A stretch of DNA of 64,000 nt from Prunella strophiata. Lineage: Eukaryota; Chordata; Aves; Passeriformes; Prunellidae. The translations under genes were made by a program, and so were the position numbers. Shown here in pieces: positions 39,249-53,419 of the stretch (positions are counted from its first letter, which is position 1; the number at the start of each line of letters is the position of its first letter). Below the pieces are notes generated by a model that did no database searches, was not told the origin of the DNA, and was given only the letters and a program-made list of their open reading frames with translations. The DNA lies in the NCBI GenBank assembly GCA_036583965.1, contig JAZBQD010000015.1, forward strand, positions 86,131,309 to 86,195,308, in the 5' to 3' direction.

Positions 39249-39299
39249 ATGGGGATACTCCATTTTCTATCTACTGGATAGAAAATGGGGATACTCCAT
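39249..39299. repeat. Nested direct and inverted repeat
   Basis: ATGGGGATACTCCAT occurs at 39249-39263 and again at 39285-39299. Between and overlapping them, CCATTTTCTATC (39260-39271) and GATAGAAAATGG (39277-39288) form a perfect 12-bp stem with a 5-nt loop. This arrangement is typical of a local template-switch event. Confidence 0.9.
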
Positions 39300-40429
39300 C
39301 TTTTTCTCAAGTTAAAATAGATTTTGAGAAAAAATAATGAGAAAAATATTTTGAGATCTTTTCTGGAAGTTAATTTGAGAACGGGTATTTGTGAATTATT
39401 TTTTCTTTCATATTAAGGGCACATTTCCCATCATTTCAAGAGGATCACCAGTCCTGCTTGACTCTGCTCTTATTTAAGCAGTTTCTAGCCAACTGTAACT
39501 TGCATTTCTAGTTAAGATTACAAATTAAAGGTCAGGCTATGTTACTATGCAATCACCCATGAAAAGCACTCTTCTGTTTGCCCAGACTATCTGCTTTCTT
39601 GAAGCAGGACCAGCTCCAGGCATAACTAAAGCAGGCAGATGCCTGGGACATGAGTTTTTCTTCTTCATCTCTTTTGCCTGCAGCAGTGCCCCAGCAGCCA
39701 GACTGATGCCTGCTACTGCAGCCAGGGAAGATGTTGCTCTAGAGACAGCAAGACCAAAGGCAGCTTGGGAGTCTCCATCATAACTGCGATGCAGCAGCCA
39801 AAACCACCTTGTCCCTGTGGTAGCAGCATCCCATTTTACCTGTGCTGCAAAGAAACCTTGAATTTGAGATGCTGTGGACAAGGACTGATGACAATAGGAT
39901 CTGTTCTTCTGGATTTACCTAAAAGCAGCCAAGTGCTGTAGTGTCCTGTCTGGCAAAAACCATTTCAACAGAATGCTAATTTGACTCCCAGAATTAGATC
40001 GTGTGTGGCCCCTTGGAACTCCAGCTATCTTAATCACTAAAGTGTGATCTTTAATAACTAATTTCAGAATCCCATTTCTATTTCCTGGAATAATACTAGT
40101 ATTTGTGAAACAAATGGTCTCTCCAACTTCCAGCACAAATGGATTTATATATACAATAATTCATTGAAATTGAATGGCTAGAAGAACTACTTTAATCTTC
40201 TCTGCCTTGAGATGTTGCAGTTCCATTTTCTAGACTTGTGTTTTCCTCACAGTTTTTTCATACCTCACAGATATATTAGCATGTAATATATAAATCTTTA
40301 CTGATCCATTTATCCACCTGTAACTCTCAGAGACAGTTCTATCTATTTCCCTTCAAAGCTTTCATCTGCACATCAGTATCTTCTGCACTTCGTACTCAGA
40401 AAGATGACAGAAGAAAAACCATAAAATTA

Positions 40430-40641
40430 CAGAATCACAGAATGCTTTGGGTTGGAAGGGACCTTAAAGATTATCTAGTTCCAGCCCCCCTGCCATGGAC
40501 AGGGACACTTTGCACCAGACCAGGTTTCTTAAAGCCTCATCCAACCCAGCCCTGAACAGTTCCAGTGATGGGGCATTCACAACTTCTCCGGACAACCTGT
40601 GCCAGTGCTTCACCACCCTCACAGTAAAGAATTTCTACCTA
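40430..40641 (-). mobile_element. CR1 LINE 3' end, short truncated copy
   Basis: On the plus strand it begins AGAATCACAGAATGCTTTGG, GTTGGAAGGGACCTTAAAGA and continues with the 'agttccagccccc...catggacaggga' module. This is the reverse complement of the avian CR1 3' UTR ending in (ATTCTATG)-type repeats. It is severely 5'-truncated, about 210 bp. Divergence is moderate, lower than in the copy at 18.3 kb. It lies in the large intron in the same orientation as the host gene. Confidence 0.9.
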
Positions 40642-41077
40642 AAATGCTCTCAAAAGAACAGATAGCATCCAAGGTAGAAGCAACCCAATTGGGTTATGGT
40701 GCACCATGCAACCTCATGTTCTCACATTCTTGTTGTTGGTTTGGGAATTTCAAGAACATCTGCTTATAGGGTCAGCCACTATGTGGCAAGGAAAAAAAAG
40801 ATATTGGGCAAAAAAACGATATTGCCCAAAATAAGCATTGGGCATTGTTACAGTCCAGTTGGTCTCAGGCAGGAGGGAAGATGTGCAATGGGTTGAAACC
40901 TCAAAGATGTTGTACAAGAAACTACATCCAAACTAGGAGCTATGTTATACACCAGGACGGTTTCAGGTGAACTGTAAAACTACAACTGTACAGTAGAGGA
41001 AAGATGCCTAAACTCAAATGTTTTGAGATTATTATTATCTTTAATGGTTTAAGTTTATTATTGCAAATATTTGATGG

Positions 41078-41179
41078 AAAAAAAAAAAAAAGAACATGCT
41101 TTTTCATGACTAACTTCTATGCTGTTCTAAGTTCCACTTCAATACTGGTTATATATGAAAAAAAAAAAAAATAAAAAAA
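41078..41179. repeat. Two A-runs about 80 bp apart
   Basis: A-runs lie at 41078-41091 and 41158-41179 (one T interruption). No element body was recognised between them. Confidence 0.9.
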
Positions 41180-41825
41180 GGTACATACCATAAATTGACA
41201 ACAGATTTTATAGAGAGTTCAGACAGCGTTAGATGCTCAGCTACCTAACAAATTACTTGATCTTTGAATCTTGTTCATATAAGGATTTAGAAGTGGCAAA
41301 GAATAAGGAAAAAGCAATTGAAGTGGTATGAACAAACTATGTTGATTTAGAAACCAAGCCAAAGAAAAACCATTACAGAGTTTCAAAAAGTTATGTTTGC
41401 AATTTAAAATACCCATAGGGCAGATCTGACTTACATGACCAACACTTAATGTATGGGACGTGATAAGATGACACATGCAGTTTTGAAACTTGGCAGTAAT
41501 TCAGAAAAAGAATACTTTGCTGGCCATTAACAATTTCTGAGCAATGTATTAATTTTTTATATATGTCTGTAGTTTGAGTTCCTGAGTGATTATAGTGATA
41601 ATAGTGTCTTCTCATGTAATCTTAGGACACCAAAAGCTGCATGGCAAAATGAAAGTAAGGATTAATAAATTACCTCCCTCCTTGCTCATGCTAACAGTTC
41701 ACTAAATTCACATCCAGTATTTGCTTTCTGCTATCAAATGCAAATGAAGAGAAGCTGCCACAGATACAGGGGTACAAATGGTACAAGAACCAGGCTTGTA
41801 CTTTAGTAAAGGGCTTTGAGGGGGG

Positions 41826-41826
<1 letters not shown>

Positions 41827-41872
<46 letters not shown>
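41827..41872. repeat. Compound (TG)n(AG)n microsatellite
   Basis: Seven TG units (41827-41840) are followed by about sixteen AG units (41841-41872). Confidence 0.97.
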
Positions 41873-41873
<1 letters not shown>

Positions 41874-44480
41874 AGGGAGGAGAATCAGTATGAGCATTAT
41901 ACCGAAACATTTTAGCATGCTTTAATGCACCTAAATAGTCTCACACAGGGAACTCAAACTAAAATAGTAGGCAACAATGAGCAACCATAGTTTAACGTTG
42001 GCAAAGTTTAAATAATACACCAAGATTCAGGGTTGTTGGGTTTTATGTTTTTGTTTGGGGAGGGGTTTTTTTTGGAAATGCGTGCGTGTTTTTCAATGGA
42101 GCTGGTAGTGACTTGCAGCTGTTTGATATTAGAGGCAAGACCTACCAGCCTTCAAACCTCACATTAGAAACAGACCTTTGGCCAAGTTGTGTCTTCGTTT
42201 AGACCCTGGCAACCCTGCTTACATCAGTGGGGGTAATTTGACCTCTCATTTGAATAACACAGTGTGGTGATATGGTTCTGGTTTGTATTTTCTGTGATTG
42301 TTCCAGTCTAAATGCAACAACTCCCTGGATTTGTGTGTGCGAGATGAAAATGCCTTCCAGAGGTAACAGAGGTACAGATACAGGAATCATTTCTCTGATC
42401 AGACAAATCATGTGGCAGGCACAGGTCACAGCACCTTGCCATTCTGGCAACAAACATACCTGCTAGGGCCTCTCCTTGCACTGAAAGGATCAGAAAAGGT
42501 GCTGTGGGTGATGGCAAAGCAGCAGAAATTCAGAGCAGAGGGATCAGCTTCCTGGCACATAAGTGAATTATGTGTGTGTACATGATCTTTTGAATGAAGA
42601 AATGCCCCTTCTCTCTCTTCTCCAGACACAGCCAAGTTCTAGAATAAGCAAAATTCAGCCCAGACTAGAGAAAAAAAAACCCTTTCAGTTGAAAGAAGTG
42701 CATTAGAACAGGATTAATGTTACAGTAAACATGATTCAGCAATCCACTGAAGACATATCCTAGCTGATTGTGTCATTACCTCTCTGAATTTAGGGAAGTT
42801 ATGAAAATGGTTGTTTGTGCTCTGAAACAGCTTTTACTCCCTTATGAAAGAAAAAGAAAATGGAGTATTAGAATCCTTCAGGAAATAAGAAAAAGTCTTT
42901 GACCTTTGGTAACTTTCAACATCACATGCTTAATATAGATATGAAAAACAAAACGTTACGGGGTTGCAAGCATGAAAAAATACTGTGAGCTCTCTGTTTA
43001 TTTTTTTTTTTGGTTTGTTTATTCGGTAAAATGTCTCCTTGCTCAATTGCAGTGATAATGATTCTCCAAAAATGTCTGGGCTGAGAATCTGCATCCTAAG
43101 CTTTTAAGTTAGAATCTCTGCCTGGCTGCACATCAGTCAGAAAAGCAAACAACAAACTCTAGTCATGGTGATGCCACATCACCACAAAAACAGAATGAAT
43201 GTATTTGAACTGCAGCATCTTTGCCTTATTCAAGAATTTTCATTAGGTTTCATTTAAACTGTTCAACCTTTCTTGTTCAGGCAGAAAGGTTTGTTCCATG
43301 AAACTAAAGAAAAACAAAGCAAAACAATCTTTTAAAGCGAAAACACTTAGCTTAATCCATCTCTAAATCCTATTACACATTCAACAAATGGCAATAAGTA
43401 ACCCTTACTGACCAGAGATGAGGCAATATATGGCAGACCAAGCAGAGTTCCTCCAGGGTTAGCCTAAAGGGCACTGCCAGGTTCGAAAATCATAAATCTC
43501 TGTCTCTTTGTACACTGCTCAGGCCTTTTCACACAGCTCTGGCATGCATTTATGCCCAAGCTAGAGCTTTGTCGAGATGTCAGGACCGCATACATGAGAG
43601 TCAGACCCCTGACATTTACAACAGACACCACTGCTTGCACCATCACCACTGCAAAAGCAAAGGTGTTTTTATTTTCTGGAAAATTTGACTCACTTATTTT
43701 CATGGTGTTTTGCATTCAGCTTTGACAATAAAAAAAATTCAACAGGCATTTATAGTAAATAATGATGATAGAAATATTGCCTCACTCCTGATTGCTTACC
43801 CTCTCCAGTACCCCAGCATTCAGAGTGTAACCAGTGCAGAAGAATTTTGTGTTTACTAAAAGATTCCAATATTTTGTTTTGGTTTTGAGGCTTTTTGTTT
43901 GTTATTTGTCATTTTTGGTGTTTTTCTCTCTCTCTCTTCCCCCAAAATCCCATTCCATTGGCTTTTAGTTTTCATCATAGGGAATTCATTTGGAAGCTAT
44001 CCAAAGGGTCGATTTCAAGTATTTAGTATCACATACAAATAAATTAGCACCAATGAGACATTGAAAACAATGTAAAAACTGCTTTTGTAATGTCTAAAAG
44101 CTGTTTATAGCTTCTCAAGATGGATATATATGAGTGACATCAATCCAGGTCGACATGCGTGCTTTTCAGAGTGTAAGCAAGAGGAAATTGCGGGTAAGGA
44201 CTCAAAAACAGTCATAATCCGTTGTCATATCATTCTCACTCATGCACATATGTTTATACTTCTACTTACAAAAACTGATCGAGAAAATATTTTGTATACT
44301 TTACTATTGCTGGGCCTCCTTTTCTTTTAGTCACTCTGTACAACATCTAGCTGCATGGCCTAGGGTTTCTTTGCAAGCGTCCTCCATAGCCCAGGGTTCT
44401 CCAGCCATGAAGCATTACGTGTACAGGGAGCCATGGTACCTGGGTCCCTGACCCAGCACAGCTAAGGATCTCCATCCTTA

Positions 44481-44510
44481 GATGAAGAGTGATGAAAAGT
44501 GATGAAAAGG
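44481..44510 (+). repeat. Three tandem 10-bp units
   Basis: GATGAAGAGT, GATGAAAAGT, GATGAAAAGG. A short minisatellite-like repeat in the intron. Confidence 0.88.
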
Positions 44511-44914
44511 GGATGTTTCAACCTGCTAGCAAGCTCTGCAATAGGCTTCTGCTCTCCCCATGCAGCCTAAAGCACCTTCTCAGTCACTGGCTGGACATCT
44601 GGTCATTTTAAAGACATCACAAAAACTTGCAGTGCTTTTCAGATGAGCAGTATGCCTGTGCCACGGTGGGTGCTCAACATCCTTCAGATATTTGATTGTA
44701 CATCTGTTTTTTTGAAGAATGCATCTCAAATCCTAAAATTGTCCTTCTCTGCACACCCATGCTGACCTGGCACCACCACAGTGGTCAGGACTCACTTGTT
44801 CAGGTACAGAACAAAAAGATTACCCTGGCCCCTACTTTACACAGAGGTGGGGGACCAAGGGATGGCAGAAATGGTCAGGCAAGCACAAGGAAGCCATGGT
44901 ACCAAGAAAGAAGA

Positions 44915-45536
44915 CACTGGATTGGCCATCCATGTCCTGGGGAGCATCAGGCACAGCATGGCCAGTCAAGGGAGAGGATTGTCCAGCTCTCCTCTGCACT
45001 GAGGTGGCCTCACCTCAAGTGCTGTGTGCACTTTCAGGCACTGCAATATAAGAAAGATATTAAGCTCTTAAAGAGCATTAAAGGAGGGTGAGGAAGATGA
45101 TGAAGAGCCTTGAGGGGAAGCCATATGAGGGGCAGCTGAGGTAATTTGGTCTGTTCAGCCTGAAGAAGACTGAGGGGAGATGTCATTTTGGTCTACAATT
45201 TCCTTATGAGGGGAAGAGGATGGGCAGACACTGATCTCTTCTATCTGATGATCAGTTACAGGACCTGAAAGAATGGCCTGAAGTTGTGTCAGGAAAGATT
45301 TAGGCTGGATTTTAGAAAAAGGTTCCTCACCCAAAGCGTGGTTGGGCACTGGAACAGGCTCCCCAGGAAAGTCGTCATAGCACCATGCCTGACAGAATTT
45401 AAGAAGATTTTGGACAGTGCTCTTGGGCACATGGTGTGACTCTTGGGGCTGTTCTGTGCAGGGACAAGAGTTGGAATCAATAATCCTTGTGGATCACTTC
45501 CAAATCAGCATATTCTTTGATTCTATGATTCTGTGA
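44915..45536 (+). mobile_element. CR1 LINE 3' fragment, longest copy in the window
   Basis: In order it shows the end of CR1 ORF2 ('ctgcactgaggtggcctcacctcaagt', 'aatataagaaagatattaag', 'gaggggaagccatatgagg'), then 'tggtctgttcagcctgaag', 'ggaacaggctccccaggaaa' and the 3' terminus TTGATTCTATGATTCTGTGA at about 45517-45536. ORF2 carries frameshifts and stops, so the copy is dead. The 5' limit is approximate; homology fades upstream of about 44915. Orientation is opposite to the host gene. Confidence 0.9.
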
Positions 45537-46724
45537 AGTTTGGAGAGGAAGAAGACAAGAACAGATGGGCCTATGACAGAAAGAGCAGAGCTTTTGAGAA
45601 GGCACTTTAAAAGTCAGACATCCCAGATCTTTTCCCATTCCAAAGACCTTTTTCTCTGTCACTGGAGCAAGCAATTTAATGTTGTGGACACCACAGACTC
45701 AGCTATTCTGAAATGGGGGACACTGAGAGTACCAAGCAACAGAAGATCTCCCCATTGAGGAGGGCTGAACCAGGCTGTATGCGAATACATTGCTCCAATC
45801 CTGGCACTGCTCTTTGAAGGGAGGAGTGACCCACAGAGGTCTGCTGCGTGCTGATGGAGGTTCTGACTCCCTCATCCTGTGCAAGGGCCTGATGAAATAT
45901 GCAGGGCTTATGTCAGTGTCACACCTACCTACTGAGCCAAAGGCACCCACAGCTATCTCTAGCCCTGAAGGCCTGCATACATCCAACAGGTGCTGCCCAG
46001 ACTTGAGCATGAGGTGGGATAACCTTTGCTGATAAAGCATTTCACATCAGTCCCAAATACTAACAATTGCCTGAACCCCACAAAAACCACTTGAAAAGAC
46101 ACTAGTTTGCAAACAGCAAATTAACTAACATCCTCCAAGTTGTTATTCAAGCTGCAGTGCACACTGCTTCAAACAATGCCATTTATAAAGCGATAATGAA
46201 AGGAACTAGTCTATAAACCTTGCCCTAGCAGCAGGAGGGCTTAAGCTCCCAGGTTCACAAGACTTCAGTTTATTTGAAACCCATCAGACTTCAGCAAAGA
46301 GGAAACAATCAAGGTAAAGAGAAGAGTAATCCTATAAAGCTTAACAAGGCACTATCATGTATGTTTTTTCATCTGCGTATATTGACATTGAAGGAGACAG
46401 AAACCAGCTTTCTACCTTCACTACATTATTTCCCACTTGTTAAATGGCAGTGCATAGCCCAAGTGTGTTTCATAAGGCTAAAATAAGCATCCTTCTTTGT
46501 GAACTAGTGAAGTAAGGATCCAGTTGGCAGGCTTGCTCTCTCAGGCAAGACTCATTAATACAAAAGGGGGTTTATCTGAGAAAAGTCTAAATTACGAGTT
46601 CTAAATGGGTAATCTCAGCTGCAAAAGAAAACAAGGCTGGGGAGGTTTTTATGCCATGACTGAGCTTAAGCTTCAAGCCTGCAGGCTAGCACTACTCAGA
46701 GTGTTTCTGATGGGATAATTTTCT

Positions 46725-46870
46725 ATGCAAAAAGACTGATTCATTGAAGAATTACTCATGTCATGGCCAACGTGCCAATTTCAATGGCCGTTCATCTGAC
46801 AGGCGCAACAACCCCTTCTGAAATGTTTTAAATGACCAGGTGCAATTTTCCTATTTTTAAATAACCTTTC
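46725..46870. promoter_or_regulatory. Candidate conserved non-coding element
   Basis: A compact block with four retained CpGs (CAACGTG, GGCCGTT, AGGCGC) and TGACAGG, unlike the CpG-poor flanks. No open frame or repeat explains it. Confidence 0.3.
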
Positions 46871-49357
46871 ATGGTTACTCTAGCCAGACAAATGCCCTGC
46901 AAAACCAGATGAGCTGCTCCCACTGCTGTAGCCTAGGCAAAGTTCAGGAGGAGCACAGCTCCCTAAGGCACTGCCTAGCTTTGCCCTTTTCCTTTTTTTC
47001 TCTCTTATTTTGAGGAAACAGTCGTAGTGCTTGGTAGTAGAACTGAAATGTTATATCAATATGCTGATTCAAGTGTCACTGGGTAAATTATGCACTTTAG
47101 ATCTATAATCAGGGAACTTGATGTGCAAATAAGTCCCTGTTTGGGTGATGTGCACCCAAACAGTGAAGGAGATAAACACCTCAGAACTGCTGAGGTGATC
47201 CCAAAACCTTGTGTTAGGAACAGTGAGAGGTATTCCAAGCCAACAGGAGAGAAGGCCCTAGGATTCATGTGGAAAGTACATTGTCTGAACAGTGCCCATT
47301 TCGATCAAGGTGGCGTGAGGCTCAAAATTTGGCTTCATCTTCATCAGAGCATGATGAAGTTAGAAGCTTCCAACCTTTTCTCAACATTCCTCTGTAGAAC
47401 TGTAGTATTTTATTCCAAAAATGTGGATTTTTAAAAGTCCATTCTGTTTTTGACAAAACTAAGTTTCAAAACTATAAATCCATATAACTTGCTGTATTTA
47501 CATGTCACCTGAAAGGCATGATTATCCCTCTCTGGCCACCCAACCTGTCAGATTTTCCATTAATATTAATACACAAACCCTTACAAACGCAACTCCCATT
47601 TAACTGTTTAGGCTAATATTTTGAAAGATGAAGAGAACAGCTTTCAAAATACAGGAAAAAATCCAGAGCACGCGACCACATTTCACAGGTCAGTGGCTGG
47701 GATAGCAGGAGCTGCTGAAGGAGAGCTGAAGGAACAAACTTGCTCAGGGGCATTTTAGCACTCTTGTGATACGATACCCGTTATTCATCAGCATGCAACA
47801 ATCCCCTCTCCAGATGAAAAACACTACAGATCATGTTCCTAATAAAACAGTCAATTTGCCTCCTTCTCTTTTTTGTTGTTGGAAGGAATTCCTTACAACC
47901 TCACCTCCCTGGGGCATGTCTTCCTCTCCCCCTTTGTCGATCAGGAGAAAACAAGGCTCTGTTCAACAACAAAGTCTAGCTGGCCGGCCTCAGAGATGCT
48001 CACACCAGGTTTCAGACAGACCCAGGAAATTACTGTTGGTTTAGATGCCCTGATTATTGCTAAGATAGGAAAAATGGTGTAGATGGGAAGCATGATGAGA
48101 GCACATTTCTGCCCTGACAAACATGTCAGGGTGAAAATTGTGACCCCTTCAGGAAACTTCAACATATAAGCTCTGGACAGTGCTTTCAGCCTTCAGCAGA
48201 GGAAGTCTAATCCATCCCCTATTTCTAAGCTTCCAAGGGTAGCTACTTCAAATCCACAGCTGGGGTTTGTAGCCCACTGAGACCACAGGTTTTAGCATAT
48301 CTATAGCAGGAAGGACAGGTATCCTCACTGAGTCCTATGACCTACATTCATTCTGCCAGCACTTGGTTTTAGCTACGACAAAGCTCACCTGTAGGCTCAG
48401 GCACAGTTTACTTTGCCTTATGAGGTCAGGTTAAGACAGAAAACAGAATGGACCTGCCCCATTCAGTGGGCAAAGAGATTTCGCTCTGCCCTGTGCAAAT
48501 GTGTTCAGTACTCTCTGCTGTCAGTGTGTGGAATTTTACATTTAAATATCATTCGTTCCCAGAATATTTAAAGGTCATTACTAGAAAGCAAGCTACTGAG
48601 GCTTCAGTTTTGTAGCATTGTTTAAGTGATCTCTAGTTCATCTAAAGTAATTCAGTCTTTGTCAGCAGCCTTATGTGTGACTATTACAAAATGGTAGTAA
48701 ATTTAATTTCCTTTAAAAGAAGAAAAAAAAAGCCTGATCTGCAAAACCATTCTTGCAGTCGCATACACAACTGACACATGAACTTCATGCTTTTGCATAT
48801 GCAATCTCACAACCACATGGTAATTTAGATTCTACCTTGGTTAAGAATTTCACTTACCCCTAACATGACTAAATCAATGGGCATCAACAGTACCCTGCCC
48901 AAACTCAAAGGATGTCTGATGCCAGAGTTGTAATAAGACTAATTACATCTTAAATAGAGAATTTAGTAATTAGAGAAGACTGAGACATTTTAAAACATCC
49001 ATATCCTTGGAAAAATTAAATTCATTTAACACCAGGGAGTATAAATCAGAAATTTTTAAGCAAATACTAGTTTTTAACTGCTATACATACCCATAATGGA
49101 CAACAACACAATAACTTCTCCATAATGTGAGTTTTTTCTTAAGCCCCATATGTTAGCGATTACATTGTGTCCTTAAATCATCAGGGTTGATATTTCATAC
49201 AACATTTTTACTCTACTATTGTAATGTTGAATGTTCTCGTTATTCAGCTACATTGCTATTTTTTCAGAATCCTGCTAAGTTACTGTTCTTGAGATGTTGT
49301 ATATGCCAAATGAGTTACCTGTATTAAACACTCCAAGAGAACAAAGGAGTGCAGGGA

Positions 49358-49400
49358 GTAACCTTGTTTACAGCACTAATGTAACCTTGTTACAGCACTA
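49358..49400 (+). repeat. Tandem duplication of about 20 bp
   Basis: GTAACCTTGTTTACAGCACTA and GTAACCTTGTTACAGCACTA lie 23 bp apart and differ by one T. Confidence 0.88.
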
Positions 49401-49779
49401 CCCAACAACCACAGAAGAGACCTAGTGGCTAATTCTGCTTTGTGCAAAAAAATGAAGAGTCAGCTGATTTTTGTTACAAAGAGTAGGAATCACCGTTGTT
49501 AAATAAGTGACTGTCCTGGGGGTTTTCAGAACTGCTCACATCATACTTCAAACTACCAAGGGGAGGAGGGAGTCATTGTATGAATTACTCCTGCAATATT
49601 TCATGAGCTAGTAAATTTTCTATGGAAATTATCCAGCTTGATGAAAATGTCTGTATTTCAAACCTCACAAGAGTCTGATTTAGAAGAGAAATAGTGCTCG
49701 TTTACTGCAGCTTCATTGAAGACAAAGATGGAGAGAACCTGAAGTGTTGAAATGTTAACGTTCCAAGAAAACTAATTAT

Positions 49780-50220
49780 CATATTTTCACTTGCAAACTT
49801 CAAGCCTGATGCTAATTAATCTCTGTGGAAAGGCTGTGTATGAATCAAATTATAATGTAAGTCAGATTATACAGGATGAGATGTATAACATACCCTGCCA
49901 CTGAGGAGAAACAAAATGGATTGCTTGCACAGAAATGACAAAAAACTCAAAGAGCTTGCTCTTCATTAGTGCACCGATCTGTACCAGCCGGCTGATGACA
50001 GATTCACCCCAACGGAGTGTTGCAAACCACCTTGGATTTTCAAAAGTTTGCCTGTGGTCACAAATTATCTAGATGCAAGGAGAAAAAACTATTTGACTGA
50101 GCAAACCTTGATGTGGCACTTGCAGAATTCTGTTGTGAAAACATCTTGAGGGCAATCAAGTGCCATTAGCACATGTCAATGAGGCTTCCCATGAATTACT
50201 ACAAAAATTACAGTTAAGTG
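49780..50220. promoter_or_regulatory. Candidate conserved non-coding element
   Basis: Within AT-rich DNA, 49970-50040 keeps a cluster of CpGs (ACCGAT, GCCGGCT, AACGG) and TGATGACAG. It is flanked by GCTAATTAAT and by CAATCAAGTGCCATTAGC, which contains an NKX-type CAAGTG and an ATTA core. No open frame covers it. Confidence 0.35.
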
Positions 50221-53074
50221 TACTCCTCCTCCATCACTGTCCAACACCTCTGACAAAAGAGTTTGGATGTCTGTTGAAGTATTAGAGAAATTAACACCTT
50301 TCTGCCAGTGTATAATCAGAAGGATGTCAGCAGATTATTAGTTTGGTTCATCTTCACTAACGCCTTTTTATAATTAATTTATTGATTTTAGGATTAAAAT
50401 AATTTGTTACCATTTACTCTGGAAATACTATATTATGGGTATAATGGGGATAGTTAAGAAGACTTGAATAAATCAGTTCTCATTTAAAAGGGAAACAAAA
50501 TACATACTTGAAAGGGGAAATAAAATACATGTTTTCTTAACACAAGATAATGTTTACTACCTCTCTAAGTAAATTCCATGGAGTCTGACTAAATCATTTT
50601 GTTTTCAATTTATAGACTCACCATGAACATGCCAACCAAAAAAAAGAAGTGCTGTAAGTAGCTCATAGTACTTGCATCCACATAGCTTGCATAGCTTGCT
50701 ATTCTTTTTATCTGTTTTAATCTATTAATTTATTGTCAGGCAACTTTCAGATTCAGAGAAACTTTCACAGATGTGGAGGTTTTAGTCCCCATTTTCTCCT
50801 TTTTTTTTTTTAGTTATTTTTTTTCTCTTTAAGATGGGATACAACACGGAATCAAGCAAGTTCTGTGCAGTGTTACTCTAACAGCTCAATTTTTAATGCT
50901 GTTTCCATTAGTTTACTTGTTGATTATATCTGTTCTACCATTGTTATAATTTATTACAAAGCCTCCTTTTTGTGTGTACATCTGTTTAAGCACTTCCACT
51001 TGTTAGACCTATCCACACAGGCAAAAGAAGGTTTTCCTTTACCTAGACTGCATTACCTTGTTTTCCAAAGCTTGCACTTGCACACTTTCTGATGAATTAC
51101 TAATCAACAGTTGTGAGGTTTAATGGCACGCCTGGGTATGGTCAGCATATTTGGCTATTCCAGATGTTTCCGAGCATCTGCATTTCCCCCCCCTTTCTTC
51201 TTTTCACCCACCATTCCCTGTGGAATAAATACTCAAAAGGAATAGAGAGCAAAATGTTTCAGGACCATATGGCCATTTCAATCCTACACAGTTCAAGACC
51301 TTGTCTTTTCATACAGAAATCATTTTGGTTTAAATCTAAGAGGCAAGAGAGTGCTACCCTCTTTTCTGACCTTACATTTTGCTCTGTTTTCTGTAACATA
51401 CCATTACTGTGCTGAGCCTTCCCTCTGCTCATCTCTGACTTTCAATCTCCATTTAATCTTTAAAAAAAATACAGACTCTGCCTTCAATAATTTATCCCAA
51501 ATGAGAATCTGACCTTATACACAGATCATGAAGAATTTCAGTGAGACATGGCCCGATTTCTTTCCCTCTCCTTTGCTTCCAAATAGATGAAAATTCTGGC
51601 CCTAATAAAGTCAGTGCAAGTTTTGCTGTTGACTCCAAGATGCTGAGGTTCTCCTCCTACAATTTCTGTAGCAGACAGGTGATTACATGTCACCTTAACA
51701 TGCTGAGCTACACTGTTCTGCACTAGTAGGGTAGTTTGCTTGTGCTGGCTGTAACAATTGTGCATTACCTCAGATCAACACAGTGATTTATTCATACTGG
51801 CATGTAAGGAATTAAATTCTATATTGCTGCTAATTTTTCTAGATAGGCTCACAATCAGCTTTGCTATTGCTCATTTCTCTCCTATGCTACTCTTACATCA
51901 TAGAATTTTTGATTCTTCATACAATCTAAATTGTGGGAGACGTTGTAGTGAGAGCTCCAGTTAGCAGCTCCACAAATTTTTGCAGTATGGGTTAAGGTTT
52001 GGACAAAGAAATCTAATTGTAAATTTAAAAATGCTAGATTTCTAAAAGATCACTGAAAGTAGTTTAGGGAAAGGAAACCACAGATCAAAATTGTAAGACC
52101 TTATGGGCAGCAGCTTGAGCGATGCCAGCCATTTGTTATTTCATAAAGATATAATGCAGTGTACATGAGGTATTTATATATATAAGGTATAACTCAGTGT
52201 AAGAAAAAGTTTGCAAACAGAAGAGTGAATGAATAAGAAAGAAATTTGCATTTTGTATGCTTCTGCTTTCTCAACATGTCTTCCTGTCTCTATTTGCAGA
52301 TCAATGGTATCTAAATCAGCAATTGGAGAAGAGTTCTTCTACAGAACCATGATTATAGTTACCTTGTATAGTTGTCCTTTCCAATCAACTTCTCTTACCT
52401 TGCATTTCTCTCAGTTTCTTTCTATTTTCTTTGGTATGGTTGTGTCTTCTGCATAAATTCCTCAACCATTTCTGTTTCTTTTCTCCTATTACTATTGTGT
52501 GCTGTCTGACTTTTCCTTCAAGCCCCCACAGTCAGTACCATGGTATTATCCCTTCCAGCTCATTTCCTCAATCATTTTTTATTTTAAGTCAAAATACCCA
52601 GTCAACTTTTCACCTGTCTTTTGGAAAAGCAACAGCAAAATTTCTGTTTGTGTTCATGGGAAAAATTCACTCTACAACTCCAGAAAGACCAAATTTAAGA
52701 TGATCAGATCTGTCAGAGTCACAGAAATAGGCTGGTGTTCTTGTTCAAAATTTGGCCTGGTCTCATCCTTTTTGTTTCATTCCAAAAGAGGCAAGAAATC
52801 ACACTCAGAGTAGTGCTAAATCTTCAAACAGAAAATATACCAATTATGATGTCAGTATATTTTTCAGCCTTTTTTGATCTACACTACAGTCAATGTATAT
52901 GAGGGGATCTGGAGAGCATGAATCTGGGATTTTGAATTAGAGCACCGTTAGGGATTCTACTTTTTCCAATATCCAACAACAAGAAAGCAATGTACCTATG
53001 TCCATTTCTCACTTCACATTGTGTGCCACCCTCTCCTCAGTCTAGAGCTGGCTTTCAGATGACTTCAGCTTTTG

Positions 53075-53099
53075 AAGTGAAGTGCCCTTCACTTCACTT
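53075..53099. repeat. 10-bp inverted repeat with 5-nt loop
   Basis: AAGTGAAGTG / CACTTCACTT. Intronic, about 350 bp from an enhancer-like block. Confidence 0.85.
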
Positions 53100-53419
53100 T
53101 ATCCACCATCCTATATGTGCAAGCAAGCTCCAAACTCCAGTGTTGGAGGAAGACCAGGACCATAACAAGGGACAAATTGCAGCAGCCTCTGGTGTGGTAC
53201 TGCCTGCCTTCATCAGCCTCCACCTGTGGTCCAGCAGCTTCACTGCAGCACAAACTGGAAGCTCATTAAGCCTCCTCTAAGACAAAATCAAAAGTTAACC
53301 CCCTTGTGCCAAATGAGTTAAAAGACTTGCTCTCCAGCAGCCCTTGCAATGCTGCCACATCCAACATCAGTTTCCTCTCCTGCCAGTGCTGATTCCACTA
53401 GCAAGGGCAGAATTTTGCC

